Shown one piece after another: positions 23,888-33,978 of a stretch of 64,000 bases of DNA. The notes under the pieces were generated by a model that had not been told where the DNA came from, ran no database searches, and worked only from the letters and a program-made list of their open reading frames with translations. Every line of letters starts with the position of its first letter. The first letter of the stretch is position 1. Source of the DNA: JAXDMK01 sp963790325 (GTDB lineage Bacteria; Actinomycetota; Acidimicrobiia; Acidimicrobiales; AC-14); NCBI GenBank assembly GCA_963790325.1, contig CAWBNY010000001.1, positions 147,413 through 211,412 of the forward strand, given 5' to 3'. Both the position numbers and the translations under genes were made by a program.

Positions 23888-24140
23888 CAATTGCTTCGAG
23901 GCAGTCGAACAGCTGTACTTCTACCTCGACGGCGAGCTCACCTACGAGCGGCGGGTGGTCATCGCCCAGCACCTGGCCGACTGTCCCCCGTGCGGCGACG
24001 CCTTCGACTTCGAGTCCGAGCTGCGCATCGTGATCGCCCAGAAGTGCCGGGAGCGGGTCCCCGAAGGTCTGCGGGCCCGGGTCTTCGAGGCCCTGCACCG
24101 CCTCGAGCAGCCCCGCCTCCGACCGCCGGAACCGGAATAG
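23880..24140 (+). CDS. rsrA: Zinc anti-sigma factor, RsrA/RshA-like
   Basis: The 86-residue protein has the ZAS motif: His31-x3-Cys35-x2-Cys38 (HLADCPPC), with Cys5 as the fourth, redox-active ligand. Under reducing conditions such proteins hold SigH/SigR. Oxidation to a disulfide releases zinc and the sigma factor. ATG 23880 overlaps the sigma gene by eight bases, which helps keep the pair in balance. Size and Cys/His layout match RsrA well. Confidence 0.88.
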   Translation: MHDNCFEAVEQLYFYLDGELTYERRVVIAQHLADCPPCGDAFDFESELRIVIAQKCRERVPEGLRARVFEALHRLEQPRLRPPEPE

Positions 24141-24168
24141 CAGGGCCTCGGAACCGGTTGTGACAGGC

Positions 24169-24357
24169 ATGTCCGAAGCCTCCGTCGGCGGCAAGCCGAT
24201 CTCGGGGAACGACCGGCCTTCCAAGCGGTTCAAGGCCGGGCGGGTGTGCCAGCAGACCGGGTGCGAGACCCGGCTGTCGATCTACAACGACGGCAAGTTC
24301 TGCTACCAGCACGAGCCCATGACGGTTCCCCGGGTGCGCGGTCGCAAGATCGCCTGA
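24169..24357 (+). CDS. Small conserved zinc-binding-type protein
   Basis: The protein of about 62 residues has Cys27-x4-Cys32 and, 12 residues later, Cys45-x2-His48, enough for one zinc site. Basic residues flank it (RPSKRFKAGR, RVRGRKIA), so it may bind nucleic acid or ribosomes. I do not know a functional name. It follows the sigma/anti-sigma pair on the same strand and may be co-transcribed. ATG 24169 is chosen; GTG 24160 is possible. Confidence 0.65.
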   Translation: MSEASVGGKPISGNDRPSKRFKAGRVCQQTGCETRLSIYNDGKFCYQHEPMTVPRVRGRKIA

Positions 24358-24379
24358 GCCACGTTCTCAAAGGCTCCGA

Positions 24380-24403
24380 CCCGCCGGCGAGCGGCCCGGC
24401 GGG
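24380..24403 (+). terminator. Hairpin after the small zinc protein gene
   Basis: CCCGCCGG and CCGGCGGG pair perfectly around an eight-base loop, 22 bases after the stop. No T run follows, as is common for high-GC actinobacterial terminators, so function is uncertain. Confidence 0.4.
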
Positions 24404-24430
24404 GGTGACGACTACCTCCTCGGGGGTGGG

Positions 24431-24461
24431 TTGACCGGGTAGGGCGCCCGGCACCGATACA
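24431..24461 (+). promoter_or_regulatory. Possible promoter before the 45-residue membrane protein
   Basis: TTGACC at 24431-24436 and GATACA at 24456-24461 are separated by 19 bases, slightly long for a vegetative promoter. They sit 11-42 bases before ATG 24473. Confidence 0.3.
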
Positions 24462-24472
24462 GTTCGCCCCCA

Positions 24473-24610
24473 ATGGATCTGATCCTTGCCGCCAAACCCT
24501 GGACCTACTGGCTGGCCCCCGTGCTCACCCTGGTGGCGGTCCTCGGTTTGATCGGGGTCATTCTTGGCTACCTCGTGAAAGTGGTTGCCGCCAAGTACCC
24601 CAAGACGTAG
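24473..24610 (+). CDS. Small single-pass membrane protein, 45 residues
   Basis: ATG 24473 opens MDLILAAKPWTYWLAPVLTL, and the hydrophobic stretch continues VAVLGLIGVILGYLVKVVAA before a basic end (KYPKT). It lies seven bases before the GTG of the metalloprotease gene, so the two are probably co-transcribed. Similar tiny proteins sit before DUF2342 genes in related actinobacteria as far as I recall; function unknown. Confidence 0.6.
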   Translation: MDLILAAKPWTYWLAPVLTLVAVLGLIGVILGYLVKVVAAKYPKT

Positions 24611-24617
24611 GAGACCC

Positions 24618-25712
24618 GTGAGCGCAGAGCCGTCCGTCCCACTCCCCCCCGACTTCATCGCATGGGACACGGCCGAGAAGGTTGCGGTCCGCGTCGCCGG
24701 CACCGAGCCGCTGGCCGAGTCGTACCACTACGCCTCGCTGGAGCCCGACTTCAAGGAGTTCACCGCCGAGGCGGAGGAGCTGGTCGCCCGTCAGACCGGG
24801 CTCCACTCCTTGCACGGCCCGGCCCGGGTTCGGGTCACTGACCGGGCGGGGTGGATCAGGGCCAACCTGGCCTCGTTCCAACGGCTCCTGCGCCCCTTCA
24901 CCGACCGCATCGGCGAGCGGGTCAACATCTCCAAGGTGGCGCCCATCGGCCGCCACCTGGCGGGGGCCGAGGTGGGCGCCCTCCTGGGGTGGATGTCGAC
25001 CCGGGTGCTGGGCCAGTACGACATGCTCGTCATCGAGAACGAGAACCCCGACGACCAGGACATCGTCTATTACGTCGGCCCCAACGTCCTGGCCCTGGAG
25101 AAGCGCTTCGCCTTCCCGCCTCGGGAGTTCCGCCTGTGGCTGGCCCTCCACGAGGTCACCCACCGGGCTCAGTTCACGGGCGTGCCCTGGTTGCGGCCCT
25201 ACTTCCTGTCCCTGATCGACGCCAGCCTGTCGGCCTTCGAGCCCGACCCCAAGATGTTCCTGGCTGCCTTGCGGAGGGCGGTCGACGAGGTGCGGGCCGG
25301 GCGCAGCCCGCTCGAGGAGGGGGGCCTCATCACCCTGCTGGCCGGCCCCGAGCAGCACGCCGTCCTCCAGCAGATGCAGGGCCTGATGAGCGTGCTCGAG
25401 GGCCACGGCGACATAACCATGGACCGGGCCGCGGCCGACCGCATCCCGAGCGCGGGCCGCTTCCGCGACGTCCTCCACGAGCGCCGCCAGGCCAACGGCA
25501 CGGTCCGCTTCGTGCAGCGGCTGGTGGGACTGGAGGCCAAGCTGCGCCAGTACCAGGAGGGGGAGGACTTCCTGGAGGCCATCGAGCTGTCCGACCCCGA
25601 TCACCTGTCGCTGCTGTGGGAGGGCTCGGAGTACCTGCCGACGCTGCCCGAGATCCGCAACCCCGACGCCTGGCTGTCGCGCGTGGCCGACGTCCGGGCC
25701 GCCGCCAGCTGA
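24618..25712 (+). CDS. Zinc-dependent metalloprotease-like protein (DUF2342 / F420-biosynthesis-associated)
   Basis: The 364-residue protein belongs to DUF2342, a predicted zincin-fold family of actinobacteria often annotated as coenzyme F420 biosynthesis associated. The metal site is LALHEVTHRAQFTGVPWL near residue 180, with the H-E-x2-H pair. Other family blocks are VNISKVAPIGRHLAGAEVGA and GQYDMLVIENE. GTG 24618 has a GGAG SD. Its place just before tilS, hpt and ftsH is conserved in actinobacteria. Its substrate is unknown. Confidence 0.88.
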   Translation: MSAEPSVPLPPDFIAWDTAEKVAVRVAGTEPLAESYHYASLEPDFKEFTAEAEELVARQTGLHSLHGPARVRVTDRAGWIRANLASFQRLLRPFTDRIGERVNISKVAPIGRHLAGAEVGALLGWMSTRVLGQYDMLVIENENPDDQDIVYYVGPNVLALEKRFAFPPREFRLWLALHEVTHRAQFTGVPWLRPYFLSLIDASLSAFEPDPKMFLAALRRAVDEVRAGRSPLEEGGLITLLAGPEQHAVLQQMQGLMSVLEGHGDITMDRAAADRIPSAGRFRDVLHERRQANGTVRFVQRLVGLEAKLRQYQEGEDFLEAIELSDPDHLSLLWEGSEYLPTLPEIRNPDAWLSRVADVRAAAS

Positions 25713-25714
25713 CC

Positions 25715-25737
25715 GGAGGGGGGCGAGCCCCCCGTCC
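25715..25737 (+). terminator. GC hairpin between the DUF2342 gene and tilS
   Basis: Six G (25718-25723) pair with six C (25728-25733) around a CGAG loop, and GGA/TCC can extend the stem across one bulged G. There is no T run. It may end or slow transcription before tilS. Confidence 0.4.
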
Positions 25738-25754
25738 GAACCTCCCCGGTCCAT

Positions 25755-26657
25755 TTGGACGAAGCTTCGTGGGTGGAGGATCTGACTGCCGCGCTTCTCC
25801 GTAGGTGCACCTTTCCGCCCCGGGGGACGGCGGTCACGTGCGCAGTCTCGGGGGGCGGTGACTCGCTGGCCTTGCTGGTGCTGGCGGTGGCGGCCGGATG
25901 TGAGGTCATCGCCGTGCATGTCGATCACGGGTTGCGGGAGGGTTCGGCGGCGGAGGCGGGCGTGGTGGCCGCGGTCGCCCGCCGGGTCGGGGCGGGGTTC
26001 CGGGCCGAGACAGTCGCCGTCGAGCCCGGGGGCAACCTGGAGGCCCGGGCCCGGGCAGCACGGTACGCGGCGTTGCCGGCCGACGTGCTCACCGGGCACA
26101 CGGCCGACGACCAGGCGGAGACGATCCTGCTCAACCTGCTGCGGGGGGCGGGGCTGGACGGGCTGGCGGGGATGGCCCCCGGCACCGGCAAGCCGATGTT
26201 GGGGCTGCGCCGGCACGAGACCCGGGATTTGTGCCGAGCCATGGGCCTGACGCCGGTCGAGGACCCGTCGAACGTCGACCCGGCCCACCGCCGGAACCGG
26301 GTCCGCCACGAGCTGCTGCCCCTGCTCGACGCCATCGCCGAGCGGGACGTGGCCGCCGTCCTCGCCCGCCAGGCTCCGCTCCTACGGGACGAGGCCGAGC
26401 TCCTCGACGGGCTGGCCGCGGCCATCGACCCCACCGATGCCCGGGCGGTGACCGCCGCTCCCGTCGCCCTCGCCCGGCGGGCGGTCCGCCGGTGGCTCGC
26501 GGCCGGGTGCGAGCACCCCCCCGACGCGGCCGCGGTCGAGCGGGTGCTGGCCGTGGCCGGGGGCGGGTCACGAGCCACCGACATCGGTGACGGCCGGCGG
26601 GTGGCCCGCCGCGACCAACGGCTGCGGATCGAGGCGCCGGGACGGGGACGGGGGTAG
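25755..26657 (+). CDS. tilS: tRNA(Ile) lysidine synthetase TilS
   Basis: The enzyme of about 300 residues puts lysine on C34 of tRNA-Ile(CAU) so that it reads AUA. The PP-loop is TCAVSGGGDSLALLVLAV near residue 33. HVDHGLREGS, ARAARYAAL and LTGHTADDQAETILLNLLRG follow, all standard TilS motifs, then NRVRHELLPLL. It is the short actinobacterial form without the long C-terminal domain. TTG 25755 is the annotated start; GTG 25770 would also serve. Confidence 0.92.
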   Translation: MDEASWVEDLTAALLRRCTFPPRGTAVTCAVSGGGDSLALLVLAVAAGCEVIAVHVDHGLREGSAAEAGVVAAVARRVGAGFRAETVAVEPGGNLEARARAARYAALPADVLTGHTADDQAETILLNLLRGAGLDGLAGMAPGTGKPMLGLRRHETRDLCRAMGLTPVEDPSNVDPAHRRNRVRHELLPLLDAIAERDVAAVLARQAPLLRDEAELLDGLAAAIDPTDARAVTAAPVALARRAVRRWLAAGCEHPPDAAAVERVLAVAGGGSRATDIGDGRRVARRDQRLRIEAPGRGRG

Positions 26658-26687
26658 CGTCCGACCGAAGGCGACGCGGAGGTGGGG

Positions 26688-27470
26688 ATGGGCCAGGCAC
26701 GAAGGCACACCGGGCTGAGCCTGGTGGTGGTGACCCTCCTCCTGGCCGGCTGCACCGGCGGGGACGACGAGGCGCCGACGACCACGACGGCGTCGACCGA
26801 CGGCGCCACGACCACCGTGGAGCAGACCACGACCGCCGCCCCCGCCACCTCGTCGACGGTGGCCACCGCGCCCGCCGACGGCGACCCGTGCCCCGCCATC
26901 GCCGCCCGCGCCCCCCAGGCGTCCGATGAGACCATCCCGGTCGACTTCGACGGGGACGGGACCCCGGACACGCTCCGGGTCTACCTGGCCGGGAGCGACT
27001 GGCACGTCCGGGGCGAGATCGACGGGAGCGGGTTCCACGACCAGGTGGTGCCGACGGCCGGCCCCAGCGGTGTGACACCGATCTTCGGCGCCCGGGTGAA
27101 CCCCGACGCCACCGAGGAGGCCTGGGTCAAGATCGGCAGCGGCGCCTCGGCGGCCATCGTCACCCTCTTCGTGTTCCGGGACTGCGAGCTGCTGCGGCCG
27201 ACTCTTCAGGGGGACCCGGCCGAGCTCACCCTGGGGGCGTCGGTGCGCAACGCCAGCGGCGTGACCTGCTTCATGTTCGACCAGGGCATCGAGGTCTTCA
27301 CCACCACGAGCGAGGACGGGGTCAACCATTCGGGCCAGTCGCAGCTGTACACCCTCGACGCCACGTCCCAGCCGGTGCCGACCCTCGACCCGGTGGAGGG
27401 GTGGCCGATGCCGGTGGAGACCACCAGCCCCCGCACCAACCTGGCCTGCGGTTCCAAGGTCTACCCCTGA
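26688..27470 (+). CDS. Hypothetical lipoprotein
   Basis: The 260-residue protein starts with a lipoprotein signal ending LLLAGC (Cys near 24), then a Thr-rich linker of about 45 residues rich in TTT. The mature domain has an EF-like DFDGDGTPDTLRVYLAG segment as in VCBS/FG-GAP proteins. I do not recognise the family further. ATG 26688 follows GGAGGTG. It lies between tilS and hpt but has no evident link to them. Confidence 0.7.
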   Translation: MGQARRHTGLSLVVVTLLLAGCTGGDDEAPTTTTASTDGATTTVEQTTTAAPATSSTVATAPADGDPCPAIAARAPQASDETIPVDFDGDGTPDTLRVYLAGSDWHVRGEIDGSGFHDQVVPTAGPSGVTPIFGARVNPDATEEAWVKIGSGASAAIVTLFVFRDCELLRPTLQGDPAELTLGASVRNASGVTCFMFDQGIEVFTTTSEDGVNHSGQSQLYTLDATSQPVPTLDPVEGWPMPVETTSPRTNLACGSKVYP

Positions 27471-27490
27471 GGGCTGTACCTTCGGGCCAC

Positions 27491-28048
27491 GTGGCGCCTG
27501 TCCCTGACCCCAACCTCGGGCCCGTGGTCGTGTCCGAGGAGCAGCTCCGCACCCGGATCGCCGAGATGGGCCGGGAGATCGCCGACGACTACGCCGACCG
27601 GTCGCCCCTCCTCCTGGTAGGGGTCCTGAAGGGTGCCTTCGTCTTCATGAGCGACCTGGCCCGAGCCATCGAGCTGCCGGTGGAGTTCGACTTCATGGCC
27701 GTCTCGTCCTACGGCAGCGCGACCAAGACGAGTGGCGTCGTCCGCATCGTCAAGGACCTCGACCTCGACCTCACCGGCCGCCACGTCCTGCTGGTGGAGG
27801 ACATCGTCGACAGCGGCCTGACCCTGTCCTACGTGCGCAAGAACCTCAAGAGCCGGGGCCCGGCCTCGCTCGAGGTGTGTGCCCTCCTCGTGCGCACGGG
27901 CCTGCAGAAGCACGACCCCGACCTGCGCTACGTGGGCTTCGAGATCCCGTCCGACTTCGTGATCGGATACGGCCTCGACGTCGACGAGCGCTACCGCAAC
28001 CTTCCCTACGTGTGCGCCTACGCGGGGCCCGGGTCGTCGGTACCCTGA
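27491..28048 (+). CDS. hpt: Hypoxanthine phosphoribosyltransferase
   Basis: The 185-residue enzyme converts hypoxanthine or guanine plus PRPP to IMP or GMP. It has LLLVGVLKGAFVFMSDLARA, the flexible-loop VSSYGS, and the PRPP motif HVLLVEDIVDSGLTL. VGFEIPSDFVIGYGLDVDER closes the active site. GTG 27491 is the start. Coupling tilS-hpt-ftsH is a widespread bacterial arrangement. Confidence 0.95.
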   Translation: MAPVPDPNLGPVVVSEEQLRTRIAEMGREIADDYADRSPLLLVGVLKGAFVFMSDLARAIELPVEFDFMAVSSYGSATKTSGVVRIVKDLDLDLTGRHVLLVEDIVDSGLTLSYVRKNLKSRGPASLEVCALLVRTGLQKHDPDLRYVGFEIPSDFVIGYGLDVDERYRNLPYVCAYAGPGSSVP

Positions 28049-28053
28049 CGGGA

Positions 28054-29921
<1,868 letters not shown>

Positions 29922-29925
<4 letters not shown>

Positions 29926-30512
29926 CCACACCCCCGGCCCCCGGGGTCGACACCGGGCGGATCGAGAAGGCGGTCCGGGAGATCTTGGAGGCGATCGGGG
30001 AGGACCCCGACCGGGAGGGCTTGCGGCGGACCCCCGAGCGGGTGGCGGCGATGTACGCCGAGATCTTCGCCGGGCTACGGGAGTCGCCGGCCGAGCACCT
30101 GGCCGTCACCTTCGCCGCCGACCACGACGAGATGATCATGGTCAAGGACATCCCGCTGTACAGCGTGTGCGAGCACCACCTGGTCCCGTTCCTCGGGCAG
30201 GCCCACGTGGCCTACATCCCCAACGCCGACGGTCGGATCACCGGCCTGTCGAAGCTGGTGCGGCTGGTGGAGGCCTTCGCCCGCCGGCCCCAGGTCCAGG
30301 AGCAGCTCACCAGCCAGATCGCCGACGAGCTGATGACGAGCCTTCAGCCCCGGGGGGTCCTGGTCGTGATCGAGGCCGAGCACCTCTGCATGTCGATGCG
30401 GGGCGTGCAGAAGCCGGGCACCATCACGGTGACTTCGGCCGTGCGGGGCCTCTTCCGGGAGAACCAGGCCACCCGGGCGGAGGCCTTGCAGTTCATCCAC
30501 GGCTCACGCTGA
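29922..30512 (+). CDS. folE: GTP cyclohydrolase I
   Basis: The 196-residue enzyme makes dihydroneopterin triphosphate from GTP, the first folate step. Zinc ligands lie in YSVCEHHLVPFLGQAHVAY (Cys and His) and EAEHLCMSMRG (Cys). DREGLRRTPERVA and SKLVRLVEAFARRPQVQE are also conserved. TTG 29922 overlaps the ftsH stop. It opens the folate section of the operon. Confidence 0.96.
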
Positions 30513-30537
30513 CCCCACCCCCGGTACTGTCTCCATC

Positions 30538-31317
30538 GTGCCTCGCCCGCTGGTCATGGGAGTCCTCAACGTGACCCCCGACTCGTTCTCCGACGGCGGC
30601 CGGTGGCTCGATGCCGACGCGGCGGTGGCCCACGGCCTGGCCATGGTGGCGGAGGGGGCCGACGTGGTCGACGTCGGAGGCGAGAGCACCCGTCCGGGAG
30701 CGCAGCCGGTGGCCGAGGACGAGGAGCGGCGGCGGGTGGTGGCGGTGGTCGAGGCGCTGGCGGGGCGGGTCCGGGTCTCGATCGACACCCGCCGGGCGGG
30801 GGTGGCCGAGGCGGCGGTGGCGGCCGGCGCGACCCTGGTGAACGACGTGTCGGCGTCGCTGTGGCCGGTGGTGGCCGCCGCCGGTGGCGCGGGGGCGGGC
30901 GTGGGCTGGGTGGCGATGCACATGCGGGGCGAGCCCCGGACGATGCAACAGGCTCCGAAGTACGGCGACGTGGTGGGCGAGGTGGCCCGCTTCCTCGTCG
31001 AACGGGCGGCCGCGGCGCGGGATGCGGGCGTGGAGGAGATCTGGATCGACCCCGGCATCGGCTTCGGGAAGACGGCCGCCCACAACCTCGCCCTGCTGCG
31101 GTCGTTGCGGACGCTCGCCGCCACCGGATGGCCGGTGCTGGTCGGCGCCAGCCGCAAATCGTTCCTGGGCCTGGTCACCGACGGGGCGCCGGCCGACGAC
31201 CGGCTGGAGGCGTCGCTGGCGGTGGCGGTGTGGGCGGCCGACCAGGGGGCGGGGATGGTGCGGGTCCACGACGTGCGCCCGACGGTCGACGCGCTACGGC
31301 TGCTGGAGGCCTCGTGA
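30538..31317 (+). CDS. folP: Dihydropteroate synthase
   Basis: The 259-residue TIM-barrel enzyme joins p-aminobenzoate to the pterin diphosphate and is the sulfonamide target. It has VMGVLNVTPDSFSDGG, DVVDVGGESTRPGA, VSIDTRR, NDVSAS, WIDPGIGFGKTAAHN and VGASRKSFLG, all catalytic or binding segments. GTG 30538 is the start and its stop overlaps the next gene (GTGA). Confidence 0.96.
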   Translation: MPRPLVMGVLNVTPDSFSDGGRWLDADAAVAHGLAMVAEGADVVDVGGESTRPGAQPVAEDEERRRVVAVVEALAGRVRVSIDTRRAGVAEAAVAAGATLVNDVSASLWPVVAAAGGAGAGVGWVAMHMRGEPRTMQQAPKYGDVVGEVARFLVERAAAARDAGVEEIWIDPGIGFGKTAAHNLALLRSLRTLAATGWPVLVGASRKSFLGLVTDGAPADDRLEASLAVAVWAADQGAGMVRVHDVRPTVDALRLLEAS

Positions 31318-31820
31318 AGGGCAAGTGGGCCACCGGTATCGCGCCTCGCAACTTCTCCTGGATCATCAAGGACCAGCTGGCGGTCAGCGAGCGTCCCGGC
31401 GGGTACGCCCGGGCCCACCGGCCCATCCGCCGCCAGGAGGAGATCATCTGGATCCGGGAGCAGGGCTTCACCCGGGTGGTGTCGCTGCTCGGGTCGCCCC
31501 ACAACCTCCACGCCTACGACGACCTGGGCGTGGCGTGGGAGCACATCCCGTTCGGCCTCCACGAGGACCCGCGGGCGGTCCTGGCCGAGCTGTTCCCCAA
31601 GCTGCGGACCTGGGTGTCGGCGAAAGGCAAGGTCCTCATCCATCAGGAGGAGCTGAGCGACCGGGTGCTGGGGGTGGCCGCCGCCTACCTGGTCTACGCC
31701 GGTCTGGTGCCCGCCCACCCGCAGGCGATCTCCATCGTGGAGCAGATCAGCCAGCGCCAGATGGGCCCTCCCGGCCGGGAGCTGGTCGCCCTCGCCACGG
31801 AGCTGGCCGACCAGGCGTAA
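31314..31820 (+). CDS. Dual-specificity-phosphatase-like protein lacking the catalytic Cys
   Basis: The 168-residue protein has the layout of a dual-specificity/tyrosine phosphatase: WIIKDQLAVSERPGG, then IIWIREQGFTRVVSLL and AYDDLGVAWEHIPF. The P-loop region is KVLIHQEELSDRVLGVAAAY. In active enzymes this reads H-C-x5-R; here His is followed by Gln and the Arg is kept, so the nucleophile is missing. It is probably a pseudophosphatase that binds a ligand or partner. GTG 31314 overlaps folP, and folBK follows after ten bases, so it is a true operon member. The role in folate synthesis is unknown. Confidence 0.75.
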   Translation: MKGKWATGIAPRNFSWIIKDQLAVSERPGGYARAHRPIRRQEEIIWIREQGFTRVVSLLGSPHNLHAYDDLGVAWEHIPFGLHEDPRAVLAELFPKLRTWVSAKGKVLIHQEELSDRVLGVAAAYLVYAGLVPAHPQAISIVEQISQRQMGPPGRELVALATELADQA

Positions 31821-31830
31821 GACTGCGCCG

Positions 31831-32751
31831 GTGGACCGGATCCTGCTGCGAGGACTGCGGGTGCTGGGGGTCCACGGGGCGTTGCCGGAGGAGCAGGACC
31901 GGGCCCAGCCGTTCGAGGTCGACCTCGACGTCGAGGCCGACCTGGCGGTGGCGGGGTCCACCGACCGCCTGTCCGACACCGTCGACTACGGGGCCCTGAC
32001 CGCAGTGGCGGCGATGGTGGTGAGCGGGGAGCGGTTCCGGCTGTTGGAGCGCCTGGCCGAGCGGATCGCCTCGGCGGTGATGGGGGTCGATCCGCGGGTC
32101 CGGGCCGTCACCGTCACCGTTTGCAAGCTCCGCCCACCCCTGGCGGCCGACCTGTCGTCGGCCGGGGTCCGCATCCACCGGGAACGGCCGCCCGCCACCG
32201 GCGGTGACCCCGCCGGCCCCGCCGGCCCCGGCGAACCGGTGACACGAACCGGGGTCCCGGCCCCGGGATCCGTCACCGGTTCGGGCCGGCGGCGGGCGCT
32301 GGTCGGGCTCGGTTCGAACCTCGGCCACCGGATGGCGACCTTGCGGGCGGCGGTGGCCGGGCTCCCCGACGTGGTGGCCGTCTCCCCCGTCTACGAGACC
32401 GAGCCGGTGGGCGGCCCCGACGGCCAGCCGCGGTACCTCAACGTGGTGGCCGAGCTCGCCACCGACCTCACCGCCCGCCAGCTCCTCGACGTCGCCCACC
32501 GGCTGGAGACCGCCGCCGGCCGGGAGCGGGCCGAGCGCTTCGGGCCCCGCACCCTCGATGTCGACATCCTCCTCGTCGGCGACGAGATCGTCGACGAGCC
32601 CGACCTCACCGTCCCCCACCCCCGCATGCACGAGCGCCGCTTCGTGCTCGCCCCCCTCGCCGACCTTGCGACGGGCGAGGTGCGGGTGGTCGGTAGGCTG
32701 GAGGTCGACGAACGGCACCCTTCCGGGCCGGAACGTGAGGAGACGACATGA
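31831..32751 (+). CDS. folBK: Bifunctional dihydroneopterin aldolase / HPPK (FolB-FolK fusion)
   Basis: Residues 1-118 are FolB (ILLRGLRVLGVHGALPEEQ, DTVDYGAL, ERIASAVM), which cleaves dihydroneopterin. A Pro/Gly-rich linker follows. Residues about 155-306 are FolK (ALVGLGSNLGHRMATLRAAV, SPVYETEPVGG, RFGPRTLDVDILL, PHPRMHERRFVLAPLADLA), which pyrophosphorylates the product. The fusion lets the two consecutive steps occur on one chain. GTG 31831 start; the end overlaps panC (ATGA). Confidence 0.95.
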   Translation: MDRILLRGLRVLGVHGALPEEQDRAQPFEVDLDVEADLAVAGSTDRLSDTVDYGALTAVAAMVVSGERFRLLERLAERIASAVMGVDPRVRAVTVTVCKLRPPLAADLSSAGVRIHRERPPATGGDPAGPAGPGEPVTRTGVPAPGSVTGSGRRRALVGLGSNLGHRMATLRAAVAGLPDVVAVSPVYETEPVGGPDGQPRYLNVVAELATDLTARQLLDVAHRLETAAGRERAERFGPRTLDVDILLVGDEIVDEPDLTVPHPRMHERRFVLAPLADLATGEVRVVGRLEVDERHPSGPEREETT

Positions 32752-33635
32752 GCGACGACACCCGGGTGCCCATCCCGAGGGTTATCGACCGGGGCGATGT
32801 CCTGCGCAAGGAGCTCGACCGGGAGCGGGCGGCCGGGCGCACCGTCGGGCTGGTGCCCACCATGGGCGCCCTCCACCCGGGCCACGCCTCGCTCATCGCC
32901 CGGTCGGCGGCGGAGTGCGACGTGACCGCGGTGACGATCTTCGTCAACCCGTTGCAGTTCGCGCCGGGCGAGGACCTGACCCGCTACCCCCGGGACCTGG
33001 CGGCCGACCTCGACCTCGCCGCCGCCTCCGGCGCCACCCTCGTGTTCGCCCCGCCGGTGGAGGAGATGTTCCCCGGGGGCCGGTCGGCGACCACGGTCCG
33101 GGTCACGGGACTGTCCGAGGGGCTCGAAGGGGCCAGCCGCCCCGGCCACTTCGACGGGGTGGCCACCGTGGTCGCCCGGCTGCTCAACCTGGCCGGCCCG
33201 GTCCGGGCCTACTTCGGGGAGAAGGACTTCCAGCAGCTCGCGGTGGTCCGGCGGATGGCGGCCGACCTCGGGATGCCTGTCGAGATCATCGGGTGCCGCA
33301 CCGTGCGCGACGGCGACGGGGTCGCCTGGTCGAGCCGCAACCGCTACCTGACCGACGACGAGCGCGGGGCCGCCCCCGTGCTGATCCGGGCCCTGACCGC
33401 GGCCGCCGAGGCCATCGCCGACCCCGGTCAGCATCACGGCGGTGCGATCCGCCGGCTCATGGCCCGTACGGTCGAGGCCGAGCCCCTAGCCCTCCTCGAC
33501 TACGCCGAGGTGGTCGACCCCGACACCCTCCTCCCCCTCGACGTCATCCCCTCCGGCGCCGACGTGCGCCTGGTGGTGGCGACGTGGATCGGCGGCACCC
33601 GCCTCATCGACAACGTGGGGGTGACGGCCGGATGA
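32748..33635 (+). CDS. panC: Pantothenate synthetase
   Basis: The 295-residue enzyme condenses pantoate and beta-alanine with ATP. It has VGLVPTMGALHPGHASLI (HIGH-type motif), TIFVNPLQFAPGEDLTRYPR, YFGEKDFQQLAVVRRM and WSSRNRYLT (KMSKS-like). ATG 32748 overlaps folBK, and the stop overlaps panD. PanD next door supplies its beta-alanine. Confidence 0.96.
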   Translation: MSDDTRVPIPRVIDRGDVLRKELDRERAAGRTVGLVPTMGALHPGHASLIARSAAECDVTAVTIFVNPLQFAPGEDLTRYPRDLAADLDLAAASGATLVFAPPVEEMFPGGRSATTVRVTGLSEGLEGASRPGHFDGVATVVARLLNLAGPVRAYFGEKDFQQLAVVRRMAADLGMPVEIIGCRTVRDGDGVAWSSRNRYLTDDERGAAPVLIRALTAAAEAIADPGQHHGGAIRRLMARTVEAEPLALLDYAEVVDPDTLLPLDVIPSGADVRLVVATWIGGTRLIDNVGVTAG

Positions 33636-33973
33636 GGCGGCGGATGATGAAGTCCAAGATCCACCGGGCCACCGTCACGGGCGCCGAAGTCGACTACGCC
33701 GGCTCGATCTCGATAGACACCGATCTCATGAAGCGGGCCGACATCCTCGAGTGGGAGCAGGTGGCGGTGCTCGACATCGCCAACGGCAACCGGTTCGAGA
33801 CCTACGCCATCGCCGGCGAGCCGGGCCAGGTCCAGCTCAACGGGGCCGCGGCCCGGCTGGTCGACGTGGGCGACCTCGTCATCCTCGTCACCTACGCCGA
33901 CTACGACGACGACGAGCTGGCCATCTTCGAGCCGCTGACCGTCCAGGTCGACTCCGACAACCGGCCGGTCTGA
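33632..33973 (+). CDS. panD: Aspartate 1-decarboxylase
   Basis: The 113-residue proenzyme makes beta-alanine from aspartate. It cuts itself at Gly24-Ser25 (DYAGSISID) to form the pyruvoyl cofactor on Ser25. MKSKIHRATVTGAEVDY and NGAAARLVDVGDLVILVTYA are family blocks. ATG 33632 overlaps the panC stop and gives MRRRMMKSK, closely matching the mycobacterial N-terminus. Confidence 0.95.
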   Translation: MRRRMMKSKIHRATVTGAEVDYAGSISIDTDLMKRADILEWEQVAVLDIANGNRFETYAIAGEPGQVQLNGAAARLVDVGDLVILVTYADYDDDELAIFEPLTVQVDSDNRPV

Positions 33974-33978
33974 GCGCG

